Positions 37,315-46,414 of a stretch of DNA of 64,000 bases are shown piece by piece. A program made the translations under genes and the position numbers. A model generated the notes under the pieces. It was not told the DNA's origin. It worked only from the letters and a program-made list of their open reading frames with translations, and did not search any database. Position 1 is the stretch's first letter. Each line of letters begins with the position of its first letter. Source of the stretch: Polyangiaceae bacterium (GTDB taxonomy: Bacteria; Myxococcota_A; Polyangia; Polyangiales; Polyangiaceae); NCBI GenBank assembly GCA_019637295.1, contig JAHBVX010000001.1, positions 1,029,501 to 1,093,500 of the forward strand, in the 5' to 3' direction.

Positions 37315-37327
37315 GGGGAGGGGGGAG

Positions 37328-37747
37328 TCAGAGCAGCTCGTGACCCGCGAAGAAGTAGCCGCACTCCTTGGCGCCGTTCTCTTCCGAGTCCGAGCCGTGG
37401 ACCGCGTTCTCGCCCACGTTGCTGCCGTACAGCTTACGGATCGTGCCGTCCGCCGCCTTCGCGGGATCCGTGGCGCCGATCACGTCCCGGTAGTGCTGCA
37501 CGGCGTTGTCCCGTTCGAGCGCGACCACCACGACCGGGCCGCGCGTCATGAACGTGCACAGCTCGTCGAAGAAGGGCCGTTCCCGGTGGACGGCGTAGAA
37601 GCCCTCTGCGGCGTCGCGGGTGAGGCGGGTCTGCTTCAGCGCGAGGACCCGGAAGCCCTCGTCGAGCAGTCGCTGCAGGATGTGCCCTTGGACGCGCTTC
37701 TCGACGGCGTCGGGCTTGACGATGCAGAGGGTTCGCTGATTGGCCAT
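37328..37747 (-). CDS. ndk: Nucleoside diphosphate kinase
   Basis: Transfers the gamma-phosphate of ATP to NDPs through a phospho-histidine. The 139-residue protein has KPDAVEKRVQGHIL, RERPFFDEL, RGPVVVVALERDNAV, and the active-site NAVHGSDS with His117. Length and motif order are standard. It is followed after 13 bp by the sensor-kinase-like gene and lies near sucCD, which also handles nucleotide phosphates. Confidence 0.97.
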   Translation of the reverse strand: MANQRTLCIVKPDAVEKRVQGHILQRLLDEGFRVLALKQTRLTRDAAEGFYAVHRERPFFDELCTFMTRGPVVVVALERDNAVQHYRDVIGATDPAKAADGTIRKLYGSNVGENAVHGSDSEENGAKECGYFFAGHELL

Positions 37748-37891
37748 GATTTCACCGAAGCTGGAAGAAGCCCCCTGCGCGCGGGTCTCTTACGGCATGA
37801 GGCTGCCAAAATCAAACGAATTACAACACTTGCGCCAGAAGCTCCGAGCGCCTCCCGCGTCCAGCAGTCCGCTCCCGGCGGAAGCCGCGGC

Positions 37892-38785
37892 TCAGAGCAT
37901 GCTCTTGAGCGTGACGCCCATTTCCGACGGAGTCGGCGCGACCTTCACCCCGGCTGCCTCGAGCGCGGCGATCTTGTCGGCCGCCGTGCCCTTGCCGCCG
38001 CTGATGATGGCGCCCGCGTGGCCCATGCGCTTGCCGGGCGGGGCCGTCGTGCCCGCGATGAAGCCAGCCACGGGCTTCTTCATGCGCGTCTTGATGTAGT
38101 CGGCCGCACGCTCCTCGGCGTTGCCGCCGATCTCGCCCATCATCATGACCGCGTAGGTGTCCGGATCGTCGTTGAAGAGCGACAGCACGTCGACGAAGTC
38201 GAGCCCACCGACGGGATCTCCGCCGATGCCGATGCAGGTGGACTGCCCGAGCCCGAGCGCCGTGAGCTGCCCGACCGCCTCGTAGGTGAGCGTGCCCGAG
38301 CGGCTGACCACGCCGATCTTGCCCACCTTGTGGATGTGTCCCGGCATGATGCCGATCTTGCATGCGCCCGGGGTGATGATCCCCGGACAGTTGGGGCCGA
38401 TGAGCCGGGTCTTGCGCCCGGCGAGCGCGCGGCGCGTGCGGATCATGTCCATGACCGGGATGCCCTCGGTGATGCACACGACCAGATCGCACCCCGCGTC
38501 CGCCGCTTCGAGGATGGCGTCTGCGGCGCCGAGGGCGGGGACGAAGATGCAGCTCACCGTCGCCCCGGTCTGCTTCACGGCCTCCGTGACGGTGTCGAAC
38601 ACCGGCACGTTCACCGGCTTGTCACCGGGGCCGGGAGCGCTGAAGGTCTCTCCGCCGCGACCCGGCGTACAGCCGGCCACGATCTGGGTTCCGTACGCGA
38701 TGCACTGCGCAGCGTGAAACTTGCCAGCAGAGCCGGTGATGCCCTGAACGACGACGCGAGTGTCTTTGCCTACCAGGATTGCCAT
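37892..38785 (-). CDS. sucD: Succinyl-CoA synthetase alpha subunit
   Basis: TCA-cycle substrate-level phosphorylation with SucC. The 297-residue subunit has the Rossmann loop [38 protein letters not shown], the [12 protein letters not shown] region, EIGGNAEE and the phosphohistidine segment [14 protein letters not shown]. Start ATG 38785 follows sucC by 11 bp. The GG-rich C-terminus is intact. Confidence 0.97.
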   Translation of the reverse strand: MAILVGKDTRVVVQGITGSAGKFHAAQCIAYGTQIVAGCTPGRGGETFSAPGPGDKPVNVPVFDTVTEAVKQTGATVSCIFVPALGAADAILEAADAGCDLVVCITEGIPVMDMIRTRRALAGRKTRLIGPNCPGIITPGACKIGIMPGHIHKVGKIGVVSRSGTLTYEAVGQLTALGLGQSTCIGIGGDPVGGLDFVDVLSLFNDDPDTYAVMMMGEIGGNAEERAADYIKTRMKKPVAGFIAGTTAPPGKRMGHAGAIISGGKGTAADKIAALEAAGVKVAPTPSEMGVTLKSML

Positions 38786-38796
38786 CTGTCGTCTCC

Positions 38797-39993
38797 TCAG
38801 CCGCGGATCGCCGCGACGATCTTCTGCGCCCCGTCTGCCATGGTGTCCGCCGGCTGAATCGCCAGCCCGCTGTTCTGCAAGAGCGCCTTGCCCTGCTCGA
38901 CGTTCGTGCCTTCGAGGCGCACGACCAGCGGCACCTTCAGGCCAAGCTCCTTGGTCGCGGCGATCACGCCCTCGGCGATCACGTCGCACTTCATGATGCC
39001 GCCGAAGATGTTCACGAAGATGCCCTTCACCTTGGGGCTCGACAGGATCATCTTGAAGGCGCGGGTGACCTGCTCCTTGGTGGCGCCGCCGCCCACGTCC
39101 AGGAAGTTCGCCGGCTGGCCGCCGTAGTGCTGGATGATGTCCATGGTGGACATGGCCAGGCCCGCCCCGTTGACCAGACAGCCGATGTCGCCGTCGAGGG
39201 AGACGTAGGAGAGCCCGGCCGCTTTGGCTTCGAGCTCGACCGGATCTTCTTCGTCCACGTCTCGCAGCTCCGCCCAGCCCGGGTGACGATCCGCCGCGTT
39301 GTCGTCGAAGTTGATCTTCGAGTCGAGGGCGACGACATCACCTTGCTTGGTGACGATGAGCGGGTTGACCTCACACAGCGAGCAGTCTTCCTTCTCGAAC
39401 AGCTCGCACAGGCGCGTCACGATCGACACGAACTGCTTGAGGGTCTTCTTTGGGTCCGGGCTGCCGTCGGTGATGCGGAGGCCGAAGGCGAGCTCGCGAG
39501 CTTGATACGCGCCGAGACCGATCACCGGATCGATGTACTTGGTGAGGATCTTCTCCGGAGTCTCCTCGGCCACCTTCTCGATCTCGACGCCACCCTCGGT
39601 CGACGCCATCAGCGCGATGCGCCGCGTCTCGCGGTCCACGACCATGCCGAGGTACAGCTCCCGAGCGATGTCGAGCCCCTGCTCGATGTACAGCCGGCGA
39701 ACCTGTTGCCCTTCGGGACCCGTCTGGTGCGTGACCAGCTGCATGCCGAGCAGTTTGCCCGCGACGTCCTTGACCGCGGAGGGTCCGTCCTTGACGACCT
39801 TGACGCCGCCGCCCTTGCCGCGACCGCCCGCGTGAATCTGCGCCTTGACCACGACCACCGGCGCCTTCGTCTCCGCGAGCAGCTGCTCGGCGGCCTTCTG
39901 CGCCTCCTCCGCGGTGAAGGCCACGACGCCCTTCGGAACGGGGATGCCGTACTTGGCGAAAATCTGCTTGCCCTGATACTCGTGAATCTTCAT
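38797..39993 (-). CDS. sucC: Succinyl-CoA synthetase beta subunit (ADP/GDP-forming)
   Basis: ATP-grasp subunit of the synthetase. The 398 residues start [20 protein letters not shown], with [20 protein letters not shown], the E-V-N-P-L metal site [31 protein letters not shown] and [11 protein letters not shown]-type [12 protein letters not shown]. All key features present. First gene of the sucC-sucD pair. The 118 bp ahead of it hold no gene. Confidence 0.97.
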   Translation of the reverse strand: MKIHEYQGKQIFAKYGIPVPKGVVAFTAEEAQKAAEQLLAETKAPVVVVKAQIHAGGRGKGGGVKVVKDGPSAVKDVAGKLLGMQLVTHQTGPEGQQVRRLYIEQGLDIARELYLGMVVDRETRRIALMASTEGGVEIEKVAEETPEKILTKYIDPVIGLGAYQARELAFGLRITDGSPDPKKTLKQFVSIVTRLCELFEKEDCSLCEVNPLIVTKQGDVVALDSKINFDDNAADRHPGWAELRDVDEEDPVELEAKAAGLSYVSLDGDIGCLVNGAGLAMSTMDIIQHYGGQPANFLDVGGGATKEQVTRAFKMILSSPKVKGIFVNIFGGIMKCDVIAEGVIAATKELGLKVPLVVRLEGTNVEQGKALLQNSGLAIQPADTMADGAQKIVAAIRG

Positions 39994-40092
39994 GGACTGC
40001 TCCGGCTAGGCTGCCTGCGGACCCGAGGACGGGGCACTGCTCGTAGATCAGGCCCGAGCGCGAAGCAACGGGCCCGACGCCCGCGCTGCCAG

Positions 40093-40110
40093 GCCGCCCG
40101 CCCGGGCGGC
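40093..40110 (-). other. GC-rich hairpin after the cNMP-binding gene
   Basis: GCCGCCC (40093-40099) and GGGCGGC (40104-40110) pair with a 4-base loop directly after the stop codon of the gene at 40112-40975. No T-run follows on the minus strand, so a terminator role is only suggestive. Confidence 0.3.
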
Positions 40111-40111
40111 G

Positions 40112-40975
40112 TCAGAGCACGACGTCGAGCATCTGCAGGCGGGTCAGGTGGTCGTCGAGGACGCGGGCGTACTCGTCGATGAGCAGGTCGAGTTCGATCA
40201 CCGCGTGCCCCGCGATCACGGTCTCGATGGTGCCGCTGAAGGGGAGCTCCGCGTCGGAGAACACGAGCACGCCGCTGAACGCCGAGCCGGGCTCGGGTGC
40301 GCCGTCCACCTCGAAGCGGATCGACTCGCGCGAGAGGGAGTTGACCTCCTTCAGGCGACCGTCGTCCAGCCGCACGTGCGTCGGCAGCAGGCGGCTTGGC
40401 TCGACCAGGTAGCGCCCCTTCTTGTTCTGCTCGATCAAGCCCTCGAGCTCGTCGAACAGCTGCTTGTGCAGGGGCGTGTCCTCGCCCTCGAGCAGCGCGT
40501 CCCGCATGCGCTTCATCGCCTTCTGGGTGATGATGATGTTGCCTCGCATCTCCGCGATGCGCTGCTGGTCGCGGCGGAGCTTGTCCGCCACCATCGTGAG
40601 CAGGTTGTAGTGAAGCGGGAAGGCGACGTCGCCGTGGCGCTCGCAGAAGTCCATCAAGCCCACGATGCTGATGGAGAGCACCGTGCTCGGCGCGCGCGTC
40701 ACCGCGGTCAGGCGGCGGGGCAGACGCGTGATGGCGCCGAGCTCGCCGACCGGGGCGATGGGGCGGAGGCGGAAGCGCTCGCCGGACTCGTCCTCCAGGG
40801 CGACCTCGCCCTGGGCGAGGATCAGGAAGCGGTCTGGGACTTGCCCGGCGCGGAACAGCGTCTCTCCCTCCGGGACGTCTCGAGGCTCGAAGGCCCGCAC
40901 CAGCTCGCTCAGGTGGTCGTCGGTGATGTTCGCGAACAGCGGGATCTTTCGCAGCTCGGCGGGCGAGATCGACAT
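40112..40975 (-). CDS. Cyclic-nucleotide-binding-like regulator
   Basis: A 287-residue protein with an N-terminal CRP/FNR-like ligand-binding barrel (LRKIPLFANITDDHLSELVRAF, GETLFRAGQVPDRFLILAQGEVAL, PVGELGAITRLPRRLTAVTRA), then a long helix (about 120-190) and a C-terminal beta domain of about 100 residues (TPLHKQLFDEL then LLPTHVRLDDGRLKEV, FSGVLVFSDAELPFSG). No helix-turn-helix is evident, so it is not a typical CRP transcription factor. It may bind a nucleotide second messenger, or the C-terminal domain may be PilZ-like. Start at ATG 40975. The preceding hairpin is likely in its leader. Confidence 0.75.
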   Translation of the reverse strand: MSISPAELRKIPLFANITDDHLSELVRAFEPRDVPEGETLFRAGQVPDRFLILAQGEVALEDESGERFRLRPIAPVGELGAITRLPRRLTAVTRAPSTVLSISIVGLMDFCERHGDVAFPLHYNLLTMVADKLRRDQQRIAEMRGNIIITQKAMKRMRDALLEGEDTPLHKQLFDELEGLIEQNKKGRYLVEPSRLLPTHVRLDDGRLKEVNSLSRESIRFEVDGAPEPGSAFSGVLVFSDAELPFSGTIETVIAGHAVIELDLLIDEYARVLDDHLTRLQMLDVVL

Positions 40976-40999
40976 GGTGGTGGCCTCCCAGGGGCAGCG

Positions 41000-41018
41000 C
41001 GCCTCGAAGCTCGAGGCG
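41000..41018. other. Perfect 8-bp inverted repeat in the cNMP gene leader
   Basis: CGCCTCGA (41000-41007) and TCGAGGCG (41011-41018) pair across an AGC loop. It lies about 25 bp before the start of the cNMP-binding gene and directly downstream of a candidate -10 element, so a mRNA from that promoter would begin with this hairpin. Confidence 0.4.
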
Positions 41019-41027
41019 GGGCCGGCG

Positions 41028-41033
41028 AGTATA
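41028..41033 (-). promoter_or_regulatory. Candidate -10 element for the cNMP-binding gene
   Basis: TATACT on the minus strand, one mismatch from TATAAT, about 53 bp before the start codon. No convincing -35 hexamer is seen at 16-18 bp upstream. Confidence 0.35.
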
Positions 41034-41078
41034 GCGCGAACCCGACGTTGGGTCGTGCGTTTCGGCGGCCGCTCCCGG

Positions 41079-42941
41079 TCAGCAGCCGTGCACGCGCCAC
41101 TCGTAGATCGACGGATTGGGGGCTCCGGACGAATACGCGCCGAAGATGCGCAGCCGGGTCGTCGAGACCGTCCCCGGGAAGGTGTAGTTCCAGTCGCCGG
41201 TCTGGCCGGTCACGGTGCCGATCGTCACCCAGGTGCTGCCCGTCCAGTACTGCACGGTGCCGCCAGCGAGCTGCCGGCCCGCGCACGCGACGCCGGTGTC
41301 CACCCAGATCCGCCCGATGGTCTGGGGGGTGGACCACGTGTACTCGAACCAGCCCGAGCCCGGCGAGGTGCCCGCGTCGATCCAGCAGTAGTTGCCGGTG
41401 GAGCAGCTGGCCTCGAGCAGCCCATCGTTCAGGCGGTTGGGGCCGTAACCGAGTGAGTTCTGACCGCCGCCGCTGGTCGTCGGCGTGGCGCTCGTCGCGA
41501 GGTTCGTGTTCGGGTTGCAGGTCGTGATGCACGAGCCGCTCTGACACACTTGGCCGCCACCGCACGAGATGTTGCACCCGCCGCAGTGGCTGGTGTTGTT
41601 GCTCAGGTTCACGCACGAGCCGCCGCAGTTCGTCGTGCCGCCGCCGCATACCAGCGTGCAGCTGCCGCCCTGGCACACGTGGCCGGACGGGCAGGAGTTG
41701 TTGCAGGCGCCGCAGTGGCCGTTGTCCGTGGAGGTGTTGACGCACTGGTTGCCGCACTTGGTGGTGCCACCCGAGCACACCAGGGTGCAGGTGCCGGAGA
41801 TGCAGCTGTAGCCCGACGAGCAGTTGTTGCCGCACTGGCCGCAGTTGGCCGGATCGTTGCTGGTGTCGACGCACTGATCGCTGCAGTTGGTGGTGCCGCC
41901 GGAGCAGACCAGGGTGCAGGTGCCGCTCACGCACTGCTTGCCCGCGGAGCAGGCGTTGCTGCAGCTGCCGCAGTGTACCGGGTCGGACGAGAGGTTCGCG
42001 CACTTGTTGCCGCACTTGGTGAGGCCGCCGGAGCACACCAGGGTGCACTGGCCGCCCTGGCAGGTCTCGCCGGTCGGGCAGCTGCTGCCGCAGGAGCCGC
42101 AGTTGTTGGGGTCCACCGTAGTGTCCACGCACTTGTTGGCGCAGTTGGTGGTGCCGCCCGCGCACTGCACGCCGCAGCTACCCGCGCTGCACACCTGACC
42201 ACCCGGACAGGCGTTGCCGCAGGAGCCGCAGTTGGCGGGATCGACGGAGTTGTCCACGCACTTGCCGCTGCAGTTGGTGGTGCCGCCCAAGCAGCTGAGC
42301 GCGCACTGCCCGACGCTGCACACCTCGCCCGCGCCGATGGCGCAGGTGTTGTCGCACGCTCCGCAGTGGTTCGGATCGCCCGTCAAATCCACGCACTTGC
42401 CGCCACATTCGGTGAGCCCACCCGAACACTGCGCGCCGCACGCGCCCTGGGAGCAGAACTCTCCGATGCCGCAGATGTTGCCGCAAGTGCCGCAGTTGGC
42501 GACGTCCGTCCCGGTGTCGACGCAGGCGCCGCCGCACTGGGTCAATCCTCCGCTGCAGGCCGAGCCGCACTGCCCCTGGGAGCACACTTGCCCGGGCAAG
42601 CACGTCTTGCTGCAGTCGCCGCAGTTGTTCTTGTCCACGTCGAGATCGACGCACACCGAGCCGCACTGCACCGCGGAGCCGAAGCAGCTCGCGCCGCAGA
42701 TGCCCTGGGCGCAGGACTGGCTCAGGGGGCAGGCCTTGCCGCAGCCACCGCAGTGGTCCGGGTTGTTGAACAGGTTGGCGCACTCGCCGTTGCAGTTGGT
42801 CATGCCGTTGCCGCAGGCCACGGCGCCACCGTCGCCACCAGTGCCACCCGGGCCGCTGCCCGACGAGCTGGAACACGCGAGCACGAAGAAAGCGGGCACC
42901 AGCGCCAGAGCCAAGACGAGGCGCACTACAGATCGCGTCAT
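41079..42941 (-). CDS. Lipoprotein with ten Cys-rich repeats and a C-terminal discoidin-like domain
   Basis: A 620-residue predicted surface lipoprotein. Signal MTRSVVRLVLALALVPAFFV with an LACS lipobox, a short Gly-rich tether, then ten tandem repeats of 43 residues (one of 45), each with 8 Cys at fixed positions and a D-P-x-x-C-G-x-C-x-x-x-C core (residues 43-474). Residues 475-620 form an F5/8 type C-like domain: NLATSATPTTSGGGQN, RLNDGLLEASCSTGNYCWIDAG, GWFEYTWSTPQTIGRIWVD, TTRLRIFGAYSSG, ending YEWRVHGC. The Cys repeat looks like the Stig1-like repeats of myxobacteria, often mis-annotated as tryptophan synthase alpha. A carbohydrate- or surface-binding function is likely. Confidence 0.88.
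   Translation of the reverse strand: MTRSVVRLVLALALVPAFFVLACSSSSGSGPGGTGGDGGAVACGNGMTNCNGECANLFNNPDHCGGCGKACPLSQSCAQGICGASCFGSAVQCGSVCVDLDVDKNNCGDCSKTCLPGQVCSQGQCGSACSGGLTQCGGACVDTGTDVANCGTCGNICGIGEFCSQGACGAQCSGGLTECGGKCVDLTGDPNHCGACDNTCAIGAGEVCSVGQCALSCLGGTTNCSGKCVDNSVDPANCGSCGNACPGGQVCSAGSCGVQCAGGTTNCANKCVDTTVDPNNCGSCGSSCPTGETCQGGQCTLVCSGGLTKCGNKCANLSSDPVHCGSCSNACSAGKQCVSGTCTLVCSGGTTNCSDQCVDTSNDPANCGQCGNNCSSGYSCISGTCTLVCSGGTTKCGNQCVNTSTDNGHCGACNNSCPSGHVCQGGSCTLVCGGGTTNCGGSCVNLSNNTSHCGGCNISCGGGQVCQSGSCITTCNPNTNLATSATPTTSGGGQNSLGYGPNRLNDGLLEASCSTGNYCWIDAGTSPGSGWFEYTWSTPQTIGRIWVDTGVACAGRQLAGGTVQYWTGSTWVTIGTVTGQTGDWNYTFPGTVSTTRLRIFGAYSSGAPNPSIYEWRVHGC
41520..42815 (-). repeat. Ten tandem 129-bp repeats coding a Cys-rich module
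   Basis: Nine units of 43 codons and one of 45. Within each unit, Cys falls at positions 1, 8, 12, 22, 25, 29, 35 and 40. Adjacent units differ at many codons, so the repeat is old or under selection rather than a recent duplication. Confidence 0.9.
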
Positions 42942-43062
42942 GCTAGGAGAGTAGCGCGTCTTTGGGGCTGGCGACCCCAAGATCGGCGCGACCTCTGGGT
43001 AGGCGGCTATGCGCGCATGTGGGTGTTGATCGGTAACGGGCGCTGAAGTAGCTCCCAGAGTG

Positions 43063-44163
43063 ATGTCGATCGCGACTCGTGAAGTCACCCTCACCCTTCC
43101 GGGCGCCCAGGACTTGCGCGCGGTCATCGATTTGCCCGAGGGCCCCGTCGAGGCAGTGGCGCTCTTCGCTCACTGCCTGGCCTGCGCGGGCGAGAGCGTG
43201 GCGCCCCTGCGGGTGGGTCGCGCGCTGGCGGACGAGGGCTTCGTGGTGCTGCGCGTCGACGTCCCAGGCCTCGCCGACCCGCGGCCCGATGCCAGCGCGG
43301 TGCGGTCGCGCGCCGACGCGCTGCTCGCGGGCGCGGCGCTGCTCCGCGCCGAGTACCGCGCCCCCGAGCTGCTCATCGGTCACGGAGACGGCGCCGCCGC
43401 GCTGCTGGTGGCCGCGGGCGCGCTGCCCGAGCGGCGCGCGCTGGTGACCATCGGCGCGCCCCTGGACCACGTCGAGCAGCTGGCGTCGGTGCCGCTGTCC
43501 TCCCTCGGCACGCCGGTGCTCGTGCTGCATTCCCCCACGGACGAGGTCGTGGGCATCGACCACGCGCGGCGACTCTTCGAGGCGGTCAAGCACCCGAAGA
43601 GCTTCGTGTCGCTCGATGGCGCCGACCATCGCCTGCTCGCACGTCGCGACGCCGTCTTCGTCGCGCGGCTGATCGCGTCGTGGGCGGCGCGCTACGTCGT
43701 CGCCGCGCCCGAGGAACCTCCACCGTCGCACGAGGCCCACCGGGTCGTCGTCGCGGAGACCCACGAGGGCCAGTTCACCCAGAGTCTGCTGCTCGGGCAG
43801 CACCGCTTCCGGGCGGACGAGCCCGTGGCGCTCGGCGGTCAGGGCAACGGCCCCTCGCCCTACGAGCTCTTGCTGGGCGCGCTGGGCGCGTGCACGTCGA
43901 TGACGCTGCGGATGTACGCCAACATGAAGAAGCTCGCGCTGTCTGGCGTTCGCGTCGAGCTGCGTCACCAGAAGATCTACGCACAGGACTGCGCGGACTG
44001 CGAGACGAGGGAGGGGAAGATCGACGTGATCGAGCGCGTCATCGAGCTCGAGGGAGAGCTGAGCCCGGAGCAACGCCAGCGGCTGCTCGAGATCGCCAAC
44101 AAGTGCCCGGTGCACAAGACGCTGCTCTCGGAAGTGAAGATCAGCTCGCGACTGGCCGACTGA
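43063..44163 (+). CDS. Alpha/beta hydrolase-OsmC fusion, hydrolase Ser lost
   Basis: A 366-residue two-domain protein. Residues 1-210 are an alpha/beta hydrolase: ALFAHCLACAGESVAPLRV, VVLRVDVPGL, then the nucleophile elbow reads IGHGDGAAAL, with Gly108 where the catalytic Ser of GxSxG is expected; Asp160 and His189 regions (SPTDEV, DGADHRL) remain. Residues 225-366 are an OsmC/YhfA domain: RADEPVALGGQGNGPSPYELLLGALGAC with Cys277 and KCPVHKTL with Cys348, both peroxidatic cysteines present. Peroxide reduction by the OsmC part is plausible; the hydrolase part is probably a binding module. Start at ATG 43063. Confidence 0.88.
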   Translation: MSIATREVTLTLPGAQDLRAVIDLPEGPVEAVALFAHCLACAGESVAPLRVGRALADEGFVVLRVDVPGLADPRPDASAVRSRADALLAGAALLRAEYRAPELLIGHGDGAAALLVAAGALPERRALVTIGAPLDHVEQLASVPLSSLGTPVLVLHSPTDEVVGIDHARRLFEAVKHPKSFVSLDGADHRLLARRDAVFVARLIASWAARYVVAAPEEPPPSHEAHRVVVAETHEGQFTQSLLLGQHRFRADEPVALGGQGNGPSPYELLLGALGACTSMTLRMYANMKKLALSGVRVELRHQKIYAQDCADCETREGKIDVIERVIELEGELSPEQRQRLLEIANKCPVHKTLLSEVKISSRLAD

Positions 44164-44164
44164 C

Positions 44165-44590
44165 ATGGCCAGTCGCGGCAAGCCCTATCGGACGCTACGC
44201 GTGGACGGCTGGGAGATCCTCGTTGGACGCGGCGACGAGGAGAACGAACACCTGACCTTCGGGGTCGCCCAGCCGCGGGACCTGTGGCTGCACGCAGGCG
44301 GGGGAACGCCGGGCAGCCACGTGGTGATCCGCAATCCAAGCGGCGGCGAGGTGCCGCGGCAGATCGTGCAGCGCGCCGCCGAGCTTGCCGCGTGGCACTC
44401 CAAAGCGCGCAGCGCGAAGCTGGTCGAGGTGCACGTCTGCCGCGCGGCGGACGTGAGCAAGCCCCGAGGCGCCAAGCGCGGCACCGTCAGCATCAAGAGG
44501 GAGAAGCGCGTGAAGGTTCGCCCGGAAGGCGCGCGGCAGGTCGAAATGTCGGGTGAGGCGGACTCGGAGCGCGACGAGGTCGCGGGCTAG
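44165..44590 (+). CDS. NFACT-R domain protein, stand-alone
   Basis: A 141-residue protein matching the NFACT RNA-binding domain (DUF814): GWEILVGRGDEENEHLTF, RDLWLHAGGGTPGSHVVIRN, EVPRQIVQRAAELAAWHSKARSAKLVEVHVC and GTVSIKREKRVKVRPE. In RqcH/Tae2 it follows an NFACT-N domain; here it is alone. A role in ribosome or RNA quality control is likely by family, with no experimental basis for this gene. It starts one base after the OsmC fusion stop. Confidence 0.9.
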   Translation: MASRGKPYRTLRVDGWEILVGRGDEENEHLTFGVAQPRDLWLHAGGGTPGSHVVIRNPSGGEVPRQIVQRAAELAAWHSKARSAKLVEVHVCRAADVSKPRGAKRGTVSIKREKRVKVRPEGARQVEMSGEADSERDEVAG

Positions 44591-44629
44591 GCTCGACTCG
44601 TGCAAGGCTCGGCACGGTCAGAGCACGAC

Positions 44630-46294
44630 TCAACCCGGCACGAGCTTCAACATCTGCAGCACCGGCTTCATGATGCCGCCGAGGCCTTCGCCCACGATGG
44701 CGCCCACGGCGATGGTCGTCAGCGTGAGAGCCCGCACCTTGAGCCCACGACCGAGCACGCCGAAGAGCAGCACGCCACCGAGGAAGAAGCCGAGGTCGTA
44801 GGCGATGGGCAGCACCAGGCCGAGGCCGAGGCCGATGGACGAGGGCATGAAGCGCTCGAGCTTGGGCCGGCTCTCGAGCAGCACGTACACGACGCCGATG
44901 GCGCCTGCGATCAGCATGGACTGCATGGCCCCGGCGGGCATGGGCGTGGAGCCGTCGAAGATCAGCGCTGTCGCCGCCCACATCTTGGCCACCGGGGCCG
45001 GCAAGCCTTCGCCTTCGAGCGACAGCCGGTGCGCGATCTTCGAGAACACCCAGGCGCTCACGAACGCGCAGGGCAGGATGGTGAGCGTCTGGGTCCAGAA
45101 CTGCCAGCGCGCCGGGACTCCCAGCCAGCGACCGTAGGCCATGTCGCCGGTCAGGTTGCCGGCCTGAGCGCCGCTGCCCGCGACGAAGCCCGCGCCCGCG
45201 AGGTTCTGCGCCGTGGACGAGCCACCCGCGGCAGCGGTGACGCCCTGCAACAGCACACCCATCACCCGCGCCGGGTTGAAGGCGGTCTGCGCGGCGGCGC
45301 GCGTGGCGATCACGTTCTGGATGAAGCCGCCGACCACGATCAGGATCAGGATCAGGAGCACGTTCAGGCCCATGACCAGCGTGCCGAACGCGGTGGCGGT
45401 GCCCAGCGCCACGACGCACAGCGCGGCCAGCACCTTCGCCGACACGACCGGCGCCTCCGCCGCGACGGTGGTCTTGGCCGCGGGGCGGAGCAAGGACCTC
45501 ATCGAGTCGACGATCACGCGCCAGTGAATGGCCATGCTCGTCAGACCCGTCGCCACCAGAAACCCGATGCCAGGCCACACGTAGCGATGCGGCGCCGCCG
45601 GCACCGGCGTGTGCGGAGCCATGATCAAGAGCACGATCGCGCCGAACAAGAAACCAACACAAGTGCGAAACCCCATCAGGTAGGCGCCGCCGATGGCGAA
45701 CGGCGACCAGGCGATGGACGCGCCGAAGGCCGCGAGTCCGAACAGCGGAAGGTCCGACGCATACGGGAAGACGCCGAAGCCGCCGTCCTTGTTGCCCACC
45801 ACCCAGATGATGCAGAGCAGCGAGCTGACGAGCAGGTAGATGGGCTGCTTCGGATCGCCGCGATCGACGAGCGCGCGGATGACGCTCTCCACCGCCTTCG
45901 AGCCCGGCCAGGGCAGGTTCTCCCGCATCACGAGCAGCTCGCGTAGTGGCACCACGAACATCAGGCCCACCAGGCTGGTCACGACGGCGAAGCCCGTCAT
46001 CTCCCACAGCGTGTAGGGCGTACCGGTCATCACCTGCGCTGCGTAGAAATTGCTGATGAACCCGAGGCTGCCTCCGGCGCTGCCCATCGTCGCTACGATC
46101 ACCATCTCCGTGGACGTGATCTTCTTGCGGGACAAGAAGAACGTCGCGAAGAAGAACAGCGCGGCGATGGTCGGACCCTCCTCGATCACACCGAAGGACA
46201 GGGTCAGGTACGAGTTGACGCCGCACAGCAGGACCGCCAGCACGAAGCCGGCGACCACCGCGCGGATGGAGATGCGTTCGGCCGGGGCGCTCAC
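44630..46294 (-). CDS. OPT family oligopeptide/metal transporter
   Basis: A 554-residue multi-pass membrane protein. SYLTLSFGVIEEGPTIAALFFFATF is the typical start of the family, followed by TSTEMVIVATMGSAGGSLGFISNF, NLPWPGSKAVESV, and AGAVAAGGSSTAQNLAGAGFVAGS-like in VTAAAGGSSTAQNLAGAGF. About 14 hydrophobic segments. It probably imports small peptides or siderophore-metal complexes by proton coupling. I chose GTG 46294; upstream start candidates would run into the region divergent to the small membrane gene. Confidence 0.9.
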   Translation of the reverse strand: MSAPAERISIRAVVAGFVLAVLLCGVNSYLTLSFGVIEEGPTIAALFFFATFFLSRKKITSTEMVIVATMGSAGGSLGFISNFYAAQVMTGTPYTLWEMTGFAVVTSLVGLMFVVPLRELLVMRENLPWPGSKAVESVIRALVDRGDPKQPIYLLVSSLLCIIWVVGNKDGGFGVFPYASDLPLFGLAAFGASIAWSPFAIGGAYLMGFRTCVGFLFGAIVLLIMAPHTPVPAAPHRYVWPGIGFLVATGLTSMAIHWRVIVDSMRSLLRPAAKTTVAAEAPVVSAKVLAALCVVALGTATAFGTLVMGLNVLLILILIVVGGFIQNVIATRAAAQTAFNPARVMGVLLQGVTAAAGGSSTAQNLAGAGFVAGSGAQAGNLTGDMAYGRWLGVPARWQFWTQTLTILPCAFVSAWVFSKIAHRLSLEGEGLPAPVAKMWAATALIFDGSTPMPAGAMQSMLIAGAIGVVYVLLESRPKLERFMPSSIGLGLGLVLPIAYDLGFFLGGVLLFGVLGRGLKVRALTLTTIAVGAIVGEGLGGIMKPVLQMLKLVPG

Positions 46295-46414
46295 GGGGGC
46301 GGACGGTACTCCCCCTGCCGTGGCGGAATCGAGCCCCGCCGTGAAATAAGCGGGCTGGTCTGCGCGAAAGACCAAGCGTCGGGGACGAATCCCCGCTCGG
46401 AGGAGCGCACGAAA

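Noticed and set aside
38779-40182. 467-codon frame opposite sucC and sucD
   Set aside because: sucC and sucD are certain by motif; this frame has no recognisable protein.
41520-42815. CRISPR-like regular repeats
   Set aside because: The repeats are 129 bp, in frame and coding, with fixed Cys positions and no unique spacers.
41550-43046. Long Ala/Val-rich frame on the plus strand opposite the Cys-repeat gene
   Set aside because: Its composition is the mirror of the repeat codons; no signal peptide or domain.
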